Part shown: positions 38,801 to 47,534 of the stretch, one piece after another
Layout of the letters: each line of letters opens with the position of its first letter
How positions within the stretch are numbered: position 1 is the stretch's first letter
Assembly: GCA_963735115.1 (NCBI GenBank)
Contig: CAVTJR010000001.1
Span: 1,054,001-1,118,000 of the forward strand
Source: JAKACA01 sp963735115
Lineage (GTDB): Bacteria > Actinomycetota > Acidimicrobiia > Acidimicrobiales > Bog-793
Length of the DNA stretch: 64,000 nt
Direction of reading: 5' to 3'
Program-made: the position numbers and the translations under genes
The notes under the pieces: model-generated
What the model saw: only the letters and a program-made list of their open reading frames with translations
Told to the model about the DNA's origin: nothing
Databases searched by the model: none

Positions 38801-38980
38801 GAGCTCTCGGATCGGATCGTGGTGCGGCTGTATGGCTACGACGACCTGGCCGCCGACGCCGGTTTGATCGCCCGAGAGGTGCTGGCCGCTCACATCGAGT
38901 TCGGAGCGCTTGACGGCGCCGGCCACGTCGTGCGCGGAGGTGAGGGGCGCCTCGGCAGGGCACTGCTCAGCCGAGCGTGA
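35732..38980 (+). CDS. ileS: Isoleucyl-tRNA synthetase with altered HIGH motif
   Basis: Up to 1082 residues. The class I core is clear: PPTANGKPGLHHVWARVYKD, RAGWDTHGL, the editing domain (VVWTTTPWTLPSNTAVAV), DVWF-region equivalent IDAWFDSGSMP, DQTRGWFYSLL, and KMSKS at residues 635-639. The nucleotide-binding HxGH is replaced by Gly-Leu-His-His at residues 90-93. The chain resembles the Thermus-like/eukaryote-like IleRS2 group and ends in a tRNA-binding domain of that type. Homologous sequence begins near VTLFRQP (35828), where there is no ATG, GTG or TTG. GTG 35732 with AGGAG upstream is used here, although it overlaps the previous gene; CTG 35837 is an alternative. It charges tRNA-Ile. 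Confidence 0.93.
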   Translation: MGEPALLVARRRHRTGWIRDIRGRSPPAAPLEHVTLFRQPSSPPDFPGLERRVLELWERERIFERSTSHRADAPEMVFYEGPPTANGKPGLHHVWARVYKDLFCRFWTMRGYRVPRRAGWDTHGLSVEVQVERELGFSGKDQIEEFGIAAFVERCRQSVLEYVEDWKLLTHRIGYFVDTDDAYWTMASSYIQSVWWHLHRLFERGLLFEDLKVVPYCPRCGTALSSHELGQPDVYREVVDVSAYVRFPLTAPVPAALGDASALVVWTTTPWTLPSNTAVAVGEDIDYVVVDGLVVAAERADAVLGEGALARASAHLAGGDLVGLTYRRPLDAVPVPENASRTGWTVVPAGFVTAREGTGLVHIAPAFGADDWALGRQLDLPTLNPVGPDGRFGDAAGWLAGQAVKEAEAAILEHLGAGGLLVLAEEVPHQYPHCWRCSSPLIYWGKPSWYVATSEHKEDLIAANAGVVWRPEHVKEGRFGEWLANNVDWALSRDRYWGTPLPIWRCADGHQHCVASLAELSQLSGTDLHDLDPHRPAIDEITFACPQCGRPARRVEAVIDAWFDSGSMPAAQWGFPHEPASALHFVIPAEFVIEAIDQTRGWFYSLLAVNQLVHGTVPYRHVLALGHIVDAEGRKMSKSLGNVIDPWTILDSRGADPLRWWMFHQGSPWTSTRTSLAMIDASTADVLLTLWNSWSFFAVYARLNEFDPDDAGIPAPADRPPTDRWVRSRLAATTTAMTAALEEYRPLEAATALGTLVDDVSNWYVRRSRRRFWRTDPGTAPSDALAAQATLLEVLRTIARLMAPFCPFVAEELWLSLGGPGDSVHLADWPTADGALVDAGLEASTALTREVVSLGRAARALAGQRVRQPLRRAVVVLPPRSPGLLDEDIAEELNVDEVIMSDTLSDALSVRLVPNFQRLGPRLGAASKHVRAALAGLDAAAASSAAAALAGGGTITVDLQGSAVELGPEDVAVRTTPREGFTAAGEGGLAVALDLELDEDLRHRGLVREVVRQLQDLRKEAGLELSDRIVVRLYGYDDLAADAGLIAREVLAAHIEFGALDGAGHVVRGGEGRLGRALLSRA

Positions 38981-39021
38981 GCGACAACGCACGAGCGGGC
39001 CGAGGTGAGAGGATCTCACAG

Positions 39022-40599
39022 ATGCGACGCCACGGCCGACCTCATCGGATCGCTGCGGCCCTCCTCACCGCCTGCCTCTCGCTCCTGACCGCCTGCAGCG
39101 TTTCTGTCTCGTTCGGGACGACCACCAAGTCCACCTCCACGACCTCGTCCAGCTTGGCGGTGGGCTCGAGCCTCCCCGACGCCGGGAGCGGAACGACGCC
39201 GGTGCCGAGCGCGCTTGTGTGGCACAGCTGCGGCACCTTCCTCTGCTCGACGCTCGTCGTGCCCGTCTCGTATTCCGACGCCCGAGACGGCACTCTGCGG
39301 CTGGCGGTCATCGAGCTCCCCTCCACGAGCGGCGCCAAGTCCGCTCCCGACGTCGTGCTCAACCCCGGCGGCCCGGGGGCGTCCGGTGTGCAGTTCCTGC
39401 AGAGCACCGTCTCTGAGTACCCGGCCTCCCTGCGGGCGAAATTCAACCTCGTCAGCTTCGACCCCCGCGGCGTCGGCGAGAGCGACCCGGTGCAGTGCAC
39501 GACGCCGGCGGGTCTGCGCCGATGGATCGCTCTCGATCCGGATCCGGTCACCCCGAAGGCCATCGCCGCCGTCATCGGCGCCGTGAAGGTCTTCGACGCC
39601 GGTTGCGCCGCCGACGTCCCCCGCGACTTGCTCGCCAACCTCTCCACCGCCGTGAGCGCCCAGGACATGGACCGCCTGCGGGCGGCACTGGGGGAGACGA
39701 AGCTCCACTACCTGGGTTTCTCCTACGGGACCTACCTCGGGGCTCTGTACGCGGAGATGTTCCCCACCCATGTCGGCAACATGGTCCTTGACGGCGCCGT
39801 CGACCCCGCCCTGTCCAGTGCCAGCTTGGACATCGAGCAGGCGGACTCCTTCGAGGTGGACCTGCACGACTTCTTCTCCTGGTGCCCGACGAATGCCACG
39901 TGCGCAGGCGAGCTGCCCCATGGTGCGGCCGCCACCTACCGGACGGTGATGGGGCGACTGAAGGCGGGCGGCTCGCTGACGGCTGACCTGACGGCCGCCC
40001 TCGGCGGCGTCCAGCGGGTCAACTACGCCGTGGCGCTCCTCGGTGTCATCTCGTCGCTCTACACGACGACGACCTGGCCGTACCTCGCCGAGGGGCTGGC
40101 AGAGGCGACCACCGGCAACGGACTCGTCCTGTCGGCGCTCGCCCTCAGCTACGCGGGCTTCAACGCCAACGGCACCGCCAACAACCTCATCTCGTCGAAC
40201 ATCGCCATCGACTGCCTCGACCGTCCGGTTCCGCCGGTGCCCAACTATCCGTCGCTCGCCCGCCGCTTCGCCAAGGCGGCACCGGACTTCGGAGCTGTCG
40301 AAGCGTGGGGCTCTCTCCCCTGCGACTACTGGCCCGTCCCGCCGACCGGCAAGGCGGTGCCCATCCGTCTCTCGGAGCCGTTGCCGATCCTTGTGGTGGG
40401 CTCCACTCACGACCCCGCCACGCCGTATGCATGGGCCAAGGCACTCACGAGGCAGCTGACGGGCTCCGAGCTCTTGACGAGGACGGGCGACGGCCACACC
40501 GGGTACTTCTCGAGCTCGTGTGTCCAGGGCTGGGTCGACTCCTACTTCGCGACGGGGGCGCGGCCGCCGGTTGGCACGGTGTGCGCCAGCAACAACTGA
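39022..40599 (+). CDS. Secreted alpha/beta hydrolase, tripeptidyl aminopeptidase-like lipoprotein
   Basis: 525 residues from ATG 39022, GAGAGGA eight bases upstream; GTG 38977, overlapping the ileS stop, is less likely. The signal peptide ends in LLTAC, a good lipobox. The hydrolase core shows the oxyanion motif LNPGGPGASG, the nucleophile in GFSYGTYLGALYA, the acid in VGSTHDPATPY and the histidine in GDGHTGYF. The split fold with a helical lid matches the SlpD/tripeptidyl aminopeptidase family of actinobacteria, which trims peptides outside the cell. Several paired cysteines suggest disulfides. Confidence 0.87.
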   Translation: MRRHGRPHRIAAALLTACLSLLTACSVSVSFGTTTKSTSTTSSSLAVGSSLPDAGSGTTPVPSALVWHSCGTFLCSTLVVPVSYSDARDGTLRLAVIELPSTSGAKSAPDVVLNPGGPGASGVQFLQSTVSEYPASLRAKFNLVSFDPRGVGESDPVQCTTPAGLRRWIALDPDPVTPKAIAAVIGAVKVFDAGCAADVPRDLLANLSTAVSAQDMDRLRAALGETKLHYLGFSYGTYLGALYAEMFPTHVGNMVLDGAVDPALSSASLDIEQADSFEVDLHDFFSWCPTNATCAGELPHGAAATYRTVMGRLKAGGSLTADLTAALGGVQRVNYAVALLGVISSLYTTTTWPYLAEGLAEATTGNGLVLSALALSYAGFNANGTANNLISSNIAIDCLDRPVPPVPNYPSLARRFAKAAPDFGAVEAWGSLPCDYWPVPPTGKAVPIRLSEPLPILVVGSTHDPATPYAWAKALTRQLTGSELLTRTGDGHTGYFSSSCVQGWVDSYFATGARPPVGTVCASNN

Positions 40600-40639
40600 G
40601 GGCCGAGCACTTCGAGGTCGTGAGCGAGGGCTGAGACCT

Positions 40640-41203
40640 TCAGCTGCTCGATACCTTCGTCGGCACCCAGAAACGCAACTTTCCGCTCCGCTCGTCTTCG
40701 AAGACGCCCCCGTTGGCCTCGATGACCTTTCTCGAGCCGACGTTGTCGGTATCGCAGGTCAACAGAGCAGGGTCGATGCCGAGGTCGTAGGCGTACGGGA
40801 GGACGGCTCGCAACATGGCCGTGGCATGTCCCTTCAAGCGAGCCGACGGGCGCACGTCGTAGCCGATGTGGCCACCGATCTCGAGCAGCCGTGGTGTGAG
40901 GCGGTGCCGGATGGAGATCCGCCCGTGATACTCGGCTCCGTCGACCCACCAGTACGTCGTGCTCGGCACGAGGTAGGAGGCGCGCACTGTGGACTCGTAA
41001 GCGTCGGCCCGCAACCGCTCGACGTACTGAGCGAAACCCTCCGGGGTCTCCCACACGGGCCCGAATTCCCGCAGCTCTCGCGCCACCATCGAGTCATCGC
41101 TCTTCGACCCACGGCCCTCGTCGAGGAACTCCGCCATGGCGGCGAGGAACGACCGTTGCACGGTGATCGAGGGTGGCACGAGCTCAGGCATGACGACATT
41201 CAA
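40640..41203 (-). CDS. GNAT-family N-acetyltransferase
   Basis: 187 residues (ATG 41203; MPELVPP at 41191 is an equally good start). The fold is GNAT: a beta-strand with EYHGRISIRH, then GGHIGYDVRPSARLKGHATAMLRAVL, the acetyl-CoA pyrophosphate loop, and LTCDTDNVGSRKVIEANGGVFED, the usual final block. This arrangement resembles the subgroup often annotated as predicted acetyltransferase in Gram-positive bacteria. The acceptor is unknown. It converges on the peptidase gene. Confidence 0.85.
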   Translation of the reverse strand: MNVVMPELVPPSITVQRSFLAAMAEFLDEGRGSKSDDSMVARELREFGPVWETPEGFAQYVERLRADAYESTVRASYLVPSTTYWWVDGAEYHGRISIRHRLTPRLLEIGGHIGYDVRPSARLKGHATAMLRAVLPYAYDLGIDPALLTCDTDNVGSRKVIEANGGVFEDERSGKLRFWVPTKVSSS

Positions 41204-41230
41204 TCAGCAGGATGGGAAGACCCGGCCACA

Positions 41231-42199
41231 TCAGGGCACGAGCAGCACCCGCCCAAAGGCCTCCCGGCTCTCGATGTAGGCATGGGCGGCGGCTGCATCG
41301 GAGAGGGGGAACCTGCGGTCGATGACGACGCGGATGGTGCCGGCGGCGAGATCGTCGAGGATGCCGGCGATGACGGAGCGGGCGCGTGGGCTCACGAACA
41401 GCTCCATCCCGAGGAAGTAGCCGGTGAGCGTGAGGTTGTTGGGCCGCATGATGGACGCGTCCACGAGCGAGGCGCCCCCGCGTCCGGCGTCGCCGATCGA
41501 GACGCAGTGGCCGCGGTAAGCAAGGCAGTTCAAGCTGGCTTGCAGGTTCTCACCTCCGACGGACTCGAGCACGACGTTGACGCCCTGCCCCGCCGTCAAG
41601 CGGCGCACCTCCGCCACCATGTCCGAGGTCGTGTAGTTGATGCCCTCATCGAGCCCGAAGACAGTCAGGCGCGCCAGCTTGTCGTCCCGGGACGCCGTCG
41701 CCAGCACGCGGGCGCCGGCGTGTTTCGCCATCTGGATGGCGGCGATGCCGACCCCACTTGCCCCCGCCTGCACGAGCACGGACTGGCCGGCCTGCAGGTG
41801 ACCGAACTCGAAGAGGCAGTCGTGAGCCGTCCCATAGGCGACCGGGATGCAGGCGCCCTCCTCGGTCGAGACGCCTTCGGGGATGCGCCAGCAGAACGCT
41901 TCCGGCACCGCCCGCAACTCTGCGTGCGACCCGTCCAAGCCGACGGTGACGACGCGATCGCCGACGGCCAGCCCGAGGACCTTCGGCCCGGCTTCTGTCA
42001 CCGTGCCGGCGCATTGATAGCCGACGACGTGGGGGACGGCGAAGAGCTCGCCGCCGGCGCGATGCAGCGTGTCACCGCCCTCGATGCTGACGGCTTCGAC
42101 CTGCACGAGCACCTGGTCCTCGGCGACATGAGGATCGGGCACGTCCTCGTAGCGGAACACGTCGGGGCCGCCTGACTCGTAGTACACCGCTGCCTTCAT
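41231..42199 (-). CDS. Quinone-oxidoreductase-like zinc-independent MDR dehydrogenase
   Basis: 322 residues from ATG 42199, AGGAG six bases upstream. It is an MDR-superfamily protein: VLVQVEAVSIEGGDTLHRAG at the N-terminus, GYQCAGTV and VGDRVV, and the NADPH site in VLVQAGASGVGIAAIQMAKHAGA. There are no zinc cysteine clusters, which fits the quinone oxidoreductase/enoyl reductase branch. It reduces quinones or related enones with NADPH; the substrate is not determined. It ends 28 bases before the acetyltransferase start and may be co-transcribed with it. Confidence 0.85.
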   Translation of the reverse strand: MKAAVYYESGGPDVFRYEDVPDPHVAEDQVLVQVEAVSIEGGDTLHRAGGELFAVPHVVGYQCAGTVTEAGPKVLGLAVGDRVVTVGLDGSHAELRAVPEAFCWRIPEGVSTEEGACIPVAYGTAHDCLFEFGHLQAGQSVLVQAGASGVGIAAIQMAKHAGARVLATASRDDKLARLTVFGLDEGINYTTSDMVAEVRRLTAGQGVNVVLESVGGENLQASLNCLAYRGHCVSIGDAGRGGASLVDASIMRPNNLTLTGYFLGMELFVSPRARSVIAGILDDLAAGTIRVVIDRRFPLSDAAAAHAYIESREAFGRVLLVP

Positions 42200-42360
42200 C
42201 GGTCTCCTCTCATGGGGTCGTGTGCGGCACTGGCGGAGGTGTCGTGCCTCGCTGCGGTAGCCGCCAGGTGCTGGCGCCTCGTCGAAGGACAGCAACGGCA
42301 GGACGAAACTCTCACATGCGCCTTCGCCAGGCAAGGCCAGCGCCCGGCAGGCGAGACGGA

Positions 42361-43260
42361 TCAGTCGCCGGACCGGCCGAGGGCTCGCCGCGCCCTCGTC
42401 AAGCGTTGCTCGGCCGCCTTGGCAGCGCCCTCCGCCGCCGCGCGGTCACGTCTCGCCTCCCGCATCTCTCTTGCCGCCTCTGCCTCGAGAGCCCGCAGCG
42501 CTTCGAGCTGCACCGCCGCCTCGTGGACAGCTTGACGAAGACGCTGCTGCTCGTTGAGGGCGGTCCCCTCTCGGCGCGCGTGTTCGTCGACCTCTGCTTT
42601 GGCGGCGCTGGCCGCGTCCGCCGCCTCTCGTTCCGTCCGCTCCGCCGCCTCGAGGTGCCGGCGGGACGGCGGCGAGTCCTGCGGTTCACCCCCGAGGGCG
42701 CCTCCCCGGTGTCTTCGCCTCGTGTCGCTCGTGGTGTCGCCTCCCACACGCCCCGGAGGAGCCCCCTCGCGGGTGACATCGAGCGACCCGAGCACGGACG
42801 GCTTCAGGGCCGCCGTCAACCGGCCGGAGAGAAGGGTGTCGCCCGCCGAAGGGTCGGCGAGTGCGACTTCGAGCGTCGTCTCCAACTCGGCGTCGGTCGC
42901 GGCGCTCACCTGCTGTCCGAGATCGATCGCCAGCTGCCTCGCCGCCTTGGCGAGGTCCGAAACGACCTGGCGCCGCTGCTGTGACAGTCGCCGGAGCTCG
43001 CCACCGGCGAGGCTCGCCTGCGCCTGGCGGAGGGCGGCGCCGAGCTCGATCAGTGACACGACCTTTTGGCGTCGCTCGCGCACGAGCCGGTTCGCCAGCC
43101 ACGCGCTCGTCGTCGGCCGCTTCAGCGACTTGATGGAGGCGGCGAGGCCCTGCTCGCCTGACCGACGAGCTTGCGATGCATAGGCGTCGCGCTTCGATGT
43201 GAACTCCGCCGGCGGGAGGCCGTAGAGCTCCTCGACGATGTGGTCGAAGTCCGGGTGCAT
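42361..43260 (-). CDS. Coiled-coil protein of an actinobacterial family of unknown function
   Basis: 299 residues from ATG 43260. The N-terminal 70 residues include ELYGLPPAEFTSKRDAYASQAR and LKRPTTSAWLANRLVRER, a block widespread in actinobacterial hypothetical proteins. The rest is heptad-like, rich in Ala, Arg and Glu (EAADAASAAKAEVDEHARREG and on), so a long coiled coil is likely, interrupted near residues 170-205 by a polar linker. No signal peptide or membrane segment is present. Function is unknown. Confidence 0.7.
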   Translation of the reverse strand: MHPDFDHIVEELYGLPPAEFTSKRDAYASQARRSGEQGLAASIKSLKRPTTSAWLANRLVRERRQKVVSLIELGAALRQAQASLAGGELRRLSQQRRQVVSDLAKAARQLAIDLGQQVSAATDAELETTLEVALADPSAGDTLLSGRLTAALKPSVLGSLDVTREGAPPGRVGGDTTSDTRRRHRGGALGGEPQDSPPSRRHLEAAERTEREAADAASAAKAEVDEHARREGTALNEQQRLRQAVHEAAVQLEALRALEAEAAREMREARRDRAAAEGAAKAAEQRLTRARRALGRSGD

Positions 43261-43462
43261 GAGCTGCGACCCCAGCCGCCTCAGTCGGGCCGGGCGAGCA
43301 TGCACTCGCCTGGTCGTCGCATGCAGAGAGTCTCGCAGGCCTTGCGACCGTCGACGCTGATCGATCAGATGGTTCGTTGACCGCTGCGGCGCCCTCCGCC
43401 AGACTGCGGTCAGTGACCTTGGGTTTCGCTCAGACCCTGCATCGGAGCGTCAGCCGAACGAG

Positions 43463-44497
43463 ATGGCCTCAGTCGGGCGCTCTTCCAGTGCCCGGCGGCG
43501 CCGAGGCCCCACGGCCTTGAGCCAGTGGCAAGGGTCGGGCCTGCCTCCGTCGGCGCTGGCGCGCATCGAGCGGGCGCGCACTTCCGACCTTCGTTTCAGC
43601 CAGCTGTCGGTGGGAGGACAGCTGGCGGTCGAGTCGTCCGCTCTGCGACCCATCGGCACCGTCCTCGGGTGCAGCGCGCAGCGGCTCGACTGGGGGGAGT
43701 TCGGTCTCGGAGAGGTCGGGTGCGGATACGTCTCCTCTCGCACACTGCGGAGCAAGCACCTCCAGACGACGAGCTACTTCCCGCCGAGCGGCGTAAGCCC
43801 GGCCGGGACGAACCTCAGCAACATCCTGGGACTGACCGTGCCGGGCAACCTTCCGCTCACTTCGGGCGATGCCACGACCTCAGCGGACCATGTCGTGTAC
43901 ACCGACGCCGCCCACTCCGCTTGGCGGGCGGCCATCGATCGGATGTTGGAGGAGGCGAGGACGCTCGGTGCCGATGGGGTCGTGGGTGTGGAGCTGTCGG
44001 AACGGCGTGGAAAGGGCGAGGTTCGCGAGTTCGTCGTGACCGGGACTGCGGTGGCATCGACGGGTGCCTCGCACCTCTCCAGGGCCTTCACGACGACGCT
44101 TTCGGGCGAGGACGTCGCCAAGCTGATGGCCGCAGGCTGGCTGCCGGCCTCGATCGTGCTCGGACTCTCGGTCGCCATACGCCATGACAAGTTGCGGGCT
44201 CGCCTTGCCCGCGCCCGCCTGAGCTCGGCGCGGGAGATCCGCGGGATCAGTGAGCTGGCGCAGGCGGCGCGACAGCACGCCCGCCAGCAGCTGAGGTCGA
44301 GGACGCAGGAGATCGGGGCCGACGGGGCGGTCCTCACGTCGCAGGTGACCCTCTCGATCGAGGAGCGAAGAATCGGCTGGGGCCATCATGACATCGTCGC
44401 CGAAGTGCGGGCGACGGCGAGCGCCATCATCGAAGTCTCGAGCGGCCGGCAGCCTCGAGCGACGCCGAACAGATCGGTGATGCCGTTGCGCTGTTGA
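43463..44497 (+). CDS. Heavy-metal-binding-domain (YbjQ/UPF0145-like) protein with two repeats
   Basis: 344 residues. The first YbjQ-like unit lies at about residues 145-205, with AIDRMLEEARTLGADGVVGVELSER followed by EFVVTGTAV. A second, weaker unit at about 270-335 repeats the arrangement: ARQQLRSRTQEIGADGAVLTS and HHDIVAEVRATASAI. A conserved N-terminal part includes LSVGGQLAVESSALRPIGTVLGCS. YbjQ domains form pentameric rings of uncertain purpose and are named for a proposed metal role. Start ATG 43463 is not supported by a good ribosome site. Confidence 0.72.
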   Translation: MASVGRSSSARRRRGPTALSQWQGSGLPPSALARIERARTSDLRFSQLSVGGQLAVESSALRPIGTVLGCSAQRLDWGEFGLGEVGCGYVSSRTLRSKHLQTTSYFPPSGVSPAGTNLSNILGLTVPGNLPLTSGDATTSADHVVYTDAAHSAWRAAIDRMLEEARTLGADGVVGVELSERRGKGEVREFVVTGTAVASTGASHLSRAFTTTLSGEDVAKLMAAGWLPASIVLGLSVAIRHDKLRARLARARLSSAREIRGISELAQAARQHARQQLRSRTQEIGADGAVLTSQVTLSIEERRIGWGHHDIVAEVRATASAIIEVSSGRQPRATPNRSVMPLRC

Positions 44498-44614
44498 AGG
44501 CGGCAAGCAGTTGAGCCATGGGCTAGAAATGCGGTCATTGCGGACCGGGACACCGGACGGCTGCGTCGTAGGCGTCGTTCGGATGGCCCTTCCAGACAAG
44601 GAGAAGGCGTGCTC

Positions 44615-45037
44615 ATGTTCGAGACCGTGGTGGTCGGAGCCGACAGTTCTCCGACAGCAGCCGAAGCCGTCAAGAAAGCCGTCGAACTGACGAAGCTGCA
44701 CGAGGGCACGCTCCACATCGTGTCGGCGTACAAGCCCCAGCAGTACAACTCCGACGCCGCTCACGAATTCTCGAAGTCGCTCGAATCCGGCGACCTGGCG
44801 GAATCGTTGCTGGCCGACCTGGCGTCGAAGGCGCGGCTGGCAGGTGTGACCGCCGAGGTCCACGCCGAGAGCGGCGATCCGGCGCATGCGATCTGCGGAG
44901 TGGCCGAGCGCGTGAACGCCGACGTCGTCGTCGTGGGCAACAAGGGCATGCTGGGCATGCGGCGAGTGCTCGGGAGCGTGCCCAACACGGTGGCGCACGA
45001 ATCCCCCTGCTCGGTGCTCATCGTGTCGACGACCTGA
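44615..45037 (+). CDS. Universal stress protein UspA family
   Basis: 140 residues from ATG 44615; GTG 44609 with AAGGAG is an equal candidate. The UspA fold is plain: FETVVVGADSSPTAAEAVKKAVEL at the start, then DVVVVGNKGMLGMRRVLGSVPNTVAHESPCSVLIV at the end. This holds the GxxG-x9-G(S/T) ATP-binding loop, so it belongs to the ATP-binding branch. Such proteins respond to energy or stress state. It converges with the TreT-type gene. Confidence 0.9.
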   Translation: MFETVVVGADSSPTAAEAVKKAVELTKLHEGTLHIVSAYKPQQYNSDAAHEFSKSLESGDLAESLLADLASKARLAGVTAEVHAESGDPAHAICGVAERVNADVVVVGNKGMLGMRRVLGSVPNTVAHESPCSVLIVSTT

Positions 45038-45087
45038 CGGGGCCGCCGGTCGGATTTGAGGCGCTCGAGGGGCGTCGCGCCCAGGTG

Positions 45088-46554
45088 CTAGGGGAAATGC
45101 AGGTGGAGGTCTTGCATGAGGTGGGCATAGGCCGCCAAGTGCAGGTCGCCGACGAAATCGGCCAGGACTCGGCTGCGGGCAGCCGTGCCGAGGCGGGCGA
45201 TCTCGGCGGGATCGGCCAGCAACGCCGACAGGGCGCCGCCGAAGGCTGCGAGATCGGTCGGGTCGTCGAGCAGAATGCCGGTGCCAGGAGCGATCTGGTC
45301 GGTAATCCCTCCGATGGCCGAAGCCAGCACCGCCCGTGCCTTCCACATCGCCTCGGCAACGGTCAGCCCGAAGCCCTCCGCCAGGCTCTTTTGCACGACG
45401 ACGGTTGCGTGACGCTGAATGGCATTCACCATGGTGGCGTTCTCGTCGAGGTCGTCCATCGGCAACGTGATGAGGCTCACTCGGCGGCGATCCGCCGGTG
45501 CCAGTCCCGCCCATGCGGCCACACACTCGGCGAGCACCTCTGCCCCCTCCGGGTCGTCGCTGACGGCGGCGACGGCAGGGCCGACGAGGGCGAGATGGGC
45601 GTCGTCGATCGTGCCGACGACGCCGTCGACAAACCCCGCCATGACCCCGCCCATGTCCTTCAAGCGGTCCCAGCGCGACACCTGCACCACGAGGGGCAGC
45701 GAGGCGTCGATCGGCCCGCCCTCTGCCACGACCGTCGCCCGGTGAGAGATCGTGCGCCCTCTGCCTTCGCCGCCGAGCGCCGCCGGTTGGCTGCCCTGTC
45801 GGAGCACCCCCGCCGCCAACAAGATGCTGGCGACTTCGTCTCCCGACAGCTCCTCGTTCTTGGCCGAGAAGGGGTCAATCGAGGGTGGGATCACCACGAC
45901 GGCGGCGGGGGGCAGCCAGTCAGGTGCATACGAGCGCCTCGAGAAGATGAAGGCCTGAGCGTGTTCGAGGTGGGGCCGCAGGAACCCCCAGGCCGCCTGC
46001 GTCCAGGCGTTGTCGTGGTCCGCACCCACGTGGCAGCGCCAGACGACATGGGCTCCTGCCGTCGCGAGGCGAGACGCCATGCCTGCCGTCTGAGGATCAT
46101 GCAGCAACACGACGTCGCCCGGTCGCACGAGCCCGGCGAGCTCGGCGCCGAACTCGCCGGTCAGCTTCTCGTAGTGGTCGGCGTCAGCCCGACCGAGCTC
46201 GCCGTCTCCGGGAAAGCCGTGCAGCTGGTTGTGGATTCTCTTTGTCGTTGCGAAGAATCGCTCGTCGCCCGAGATCACGTGCCAGCGGACGTCGATGCCG
46301 ACGTCCAGGCAGTAGCCCACGAGGACCCGCAGCATCTCGGCGACCCCGCCGCCGGCCGCCGTCGAGTTGACGTTCCACACCGTCATGTTGGCGAGGTCCT
46401 CGCGAGCTCGAGCAGCTCTGGCAGCCAGCGCGGCGTAGCGCTCCTGCCCGATCAGGGGCGCGAATCGCGCCAACGGCACAGGAGAAGTTTCTACGGCTCG
46501 AAGGCCCGGCACGGCCGCATTCTCCCCCATGCGGCGAGGGCGCGCATCGTTCAC
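45088..46554 (-). CDS. TreT-type trehalose synthase (GT4 glycosyltransferase)
   Basis: 488 residues (GTG 46554; ATG 46530 possible). The N-terminal glycosyltransferase half has WNVNSTAAGGGVAEMLRVLVGY, the glycine-rich loop typical of TreT, and VWRCHVGAD. The C-terminal half has VVQVSRWDRLKDMGGVM and the nucleotide-sugar block SLAEGFGLTVAEAMWKARAVLASAIGG with its E-x7-E pair. TreT joins glucose and a nucleotide-glucose to make trehalose in one reversible step. Trehalose is a stress solute, and a universal stress protein is encoded convergently beside it. The substrate is inferred from family resemblance. Confidence 0.78.
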   Translation of the reverse strand: MNDARPRRMGENAAVPGLRAVETSPVPLARFAPLIGQERYAALAARAARAREDLANMTVWNVNSTAAGGGVAEMLRVLVGYCLDVGIDVRWHVISGDERFFATTKRIHNQLHGFPGDGELGRADADHYEKLTGEFGAELAGLVRPGDVVLLHDPQTAGMASRLATAGAHVVWRCHVGADHDNAWTQAAWGFLRPHLEHAQAFIFSRRSYAPDWLPPAAVVVIPPSIDPFSAKNEELSGDEVASILLAAGVLRQGSQPAALGGEGRGRTISHRATVVAEGGPIDASLPLVVQVSRWDRLKDMGGVMAGFVDGVVGTIDDAHLALVGPAVAAVSDDPEGAEVLAECVAAWAGLAPADRRRVSLITLPMDDLDENATMVNAIQRHATVVVQKSLAEGFGLTVAEAMWKARAVLASAIGGITDQIAPGTGILLDDPTDLAAFGGALSALLADPAEIARLGTAARSRVLADFVGDLHLAAYAHLMQDLHLHFP

Positions 46555-46662
46555 TCACGATCGAGCGCGAAAGGGACGTTGATGGGGGGCGAAGAACCGA
46601 GGACGCGGGTGCCTCCGCAGAGCCTCCTCGGCCTGTCGCGGGCGACGCTCGAGAGCGAGCCG

Positions 46663-47532
46663 TCAGTCCATGAGAGCGGGCCCGTCCGAGAGACCTCGCA
46701 GCTTGTCCGGGTTGAGCATCACATAGATGCGGGTCACTCTGCCGCCCTGCTGCTCGCCGGTGAGGACGATGGGCATCCCGCCGGCCCGCAGGACGAGCGC
46801 GGCGGACCCGTTGATCTCGGTGAGCTCGAGCTCGGCGTCCGGGTAGCGACCGGCGATATTCGTGACGAATCGCGCCACGCGCCTGGCTCCGACGACGGGA
46901 CGCCGCGCGGCGTGCCGCCCGGGCCCACCGTCGCTCACGAGGACGACGTCGGCATCGAGCAGTTCGAGGGTCTGGCCGACGTCGCCGGTCGCCACCGCCG
47001 CCAGGAGTCGGGCGAGCAGAGGTGCCTCGAGTTGGCCCCCGGGAGGCGGGCGCTCCTCCCGGAGCCGCCGCCGCGCCCTCGAGGCGATCTGCCGGCAGGC
47101 CGCCTCTGTCTTGTCAACCGCCTCGGCGATGACGGCGTACGGCTCTCCGAAGACGTCCGCCAGGAGCCACACGGCTCGCTCCGTGGCGTTCAGCCGGTCG
47201 AGCAACATGAGAAACCCCAACGTGAGCGACTCCGCCATCTCGACATGCTCTTCCGGTCCGTGCTGTAGCGAGACCGGCTCGGGGAGCCACGGGCCGAGGT
47301 ACTGCTCACGGCGGCGCTCGATGGCACGGAAGCGGTCGAGCGAAAGACGCGTCACCACGGTCGTGAGGAATGCGGCCGGTCGCTCGACGGCCGTCTGATC
47401 GGTCGCCGACCAGCGGAGCCAGGCCTCCTGCACCACGTCCTCGGCGTCACCGAAGCTGCCGAGGATCCGGTAGGCGAGGCCGAGTAGGCGCCGCCGCTCA
47501 TGGGCGAACACGTCGTCGGCGGCCGTCGTCAC
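46663..47532 (-). CDS. ECF41-family sigma factor with SnoaL-like C-terminal domain
   Basis: 289 residues from GTG 47532, two bases after the stop of the upstream FAD gene. Sigma region 2 shows LAYRILGSFGDAEDVVQEAWLRW, and region 4 ends in DVFGEPYAVIAEAVDKTEAACRQ. Two ECF41 landmarks are present: WLPEPV in the linker and the DGG motif (VSDGGPGR) with NPDKL in the fused SnoaL-like domain. This family has no anti-sigma factor; the C-terminal domain controls activity. These sigma factors usually sit beside an oxidoreductase-type gene that they transcribe, as here. Confidence 0.93.
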   Translation of the reverse strand: MTTAADDVFAHERRRLLGLAYRILGSFGDAEDVVQEAWLRWSATDQTAVERPAAFLTTVVTRLSLDRFRAIERRREQYLGPWLPEPVSLQHGPEEHVEMAESLTLGFLMLLDRLNATERAVWLLADVFGEPYAVIAEAVDKTEAACRQIASRARRRLREERPPPGGQLEAPLLARLLAAVATGDVGQTLELLDADVVLVSDGGPGRHAARRPVVGARRVARFVTNIAGRYPDAELELTEINGSAALVLRAGGMPIVLTGEQQGGRVTRIYVMLNPDKLRGLSDGPALMD

Positions 47533-47534
47533 TC

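Noticed and set aside
45085..47268. 727-residue plus-strand frame over the TreT-type synthase and ECF41 genes
   Set aside because: It spans two well-supported opposite-strand genes and has shadow composition.
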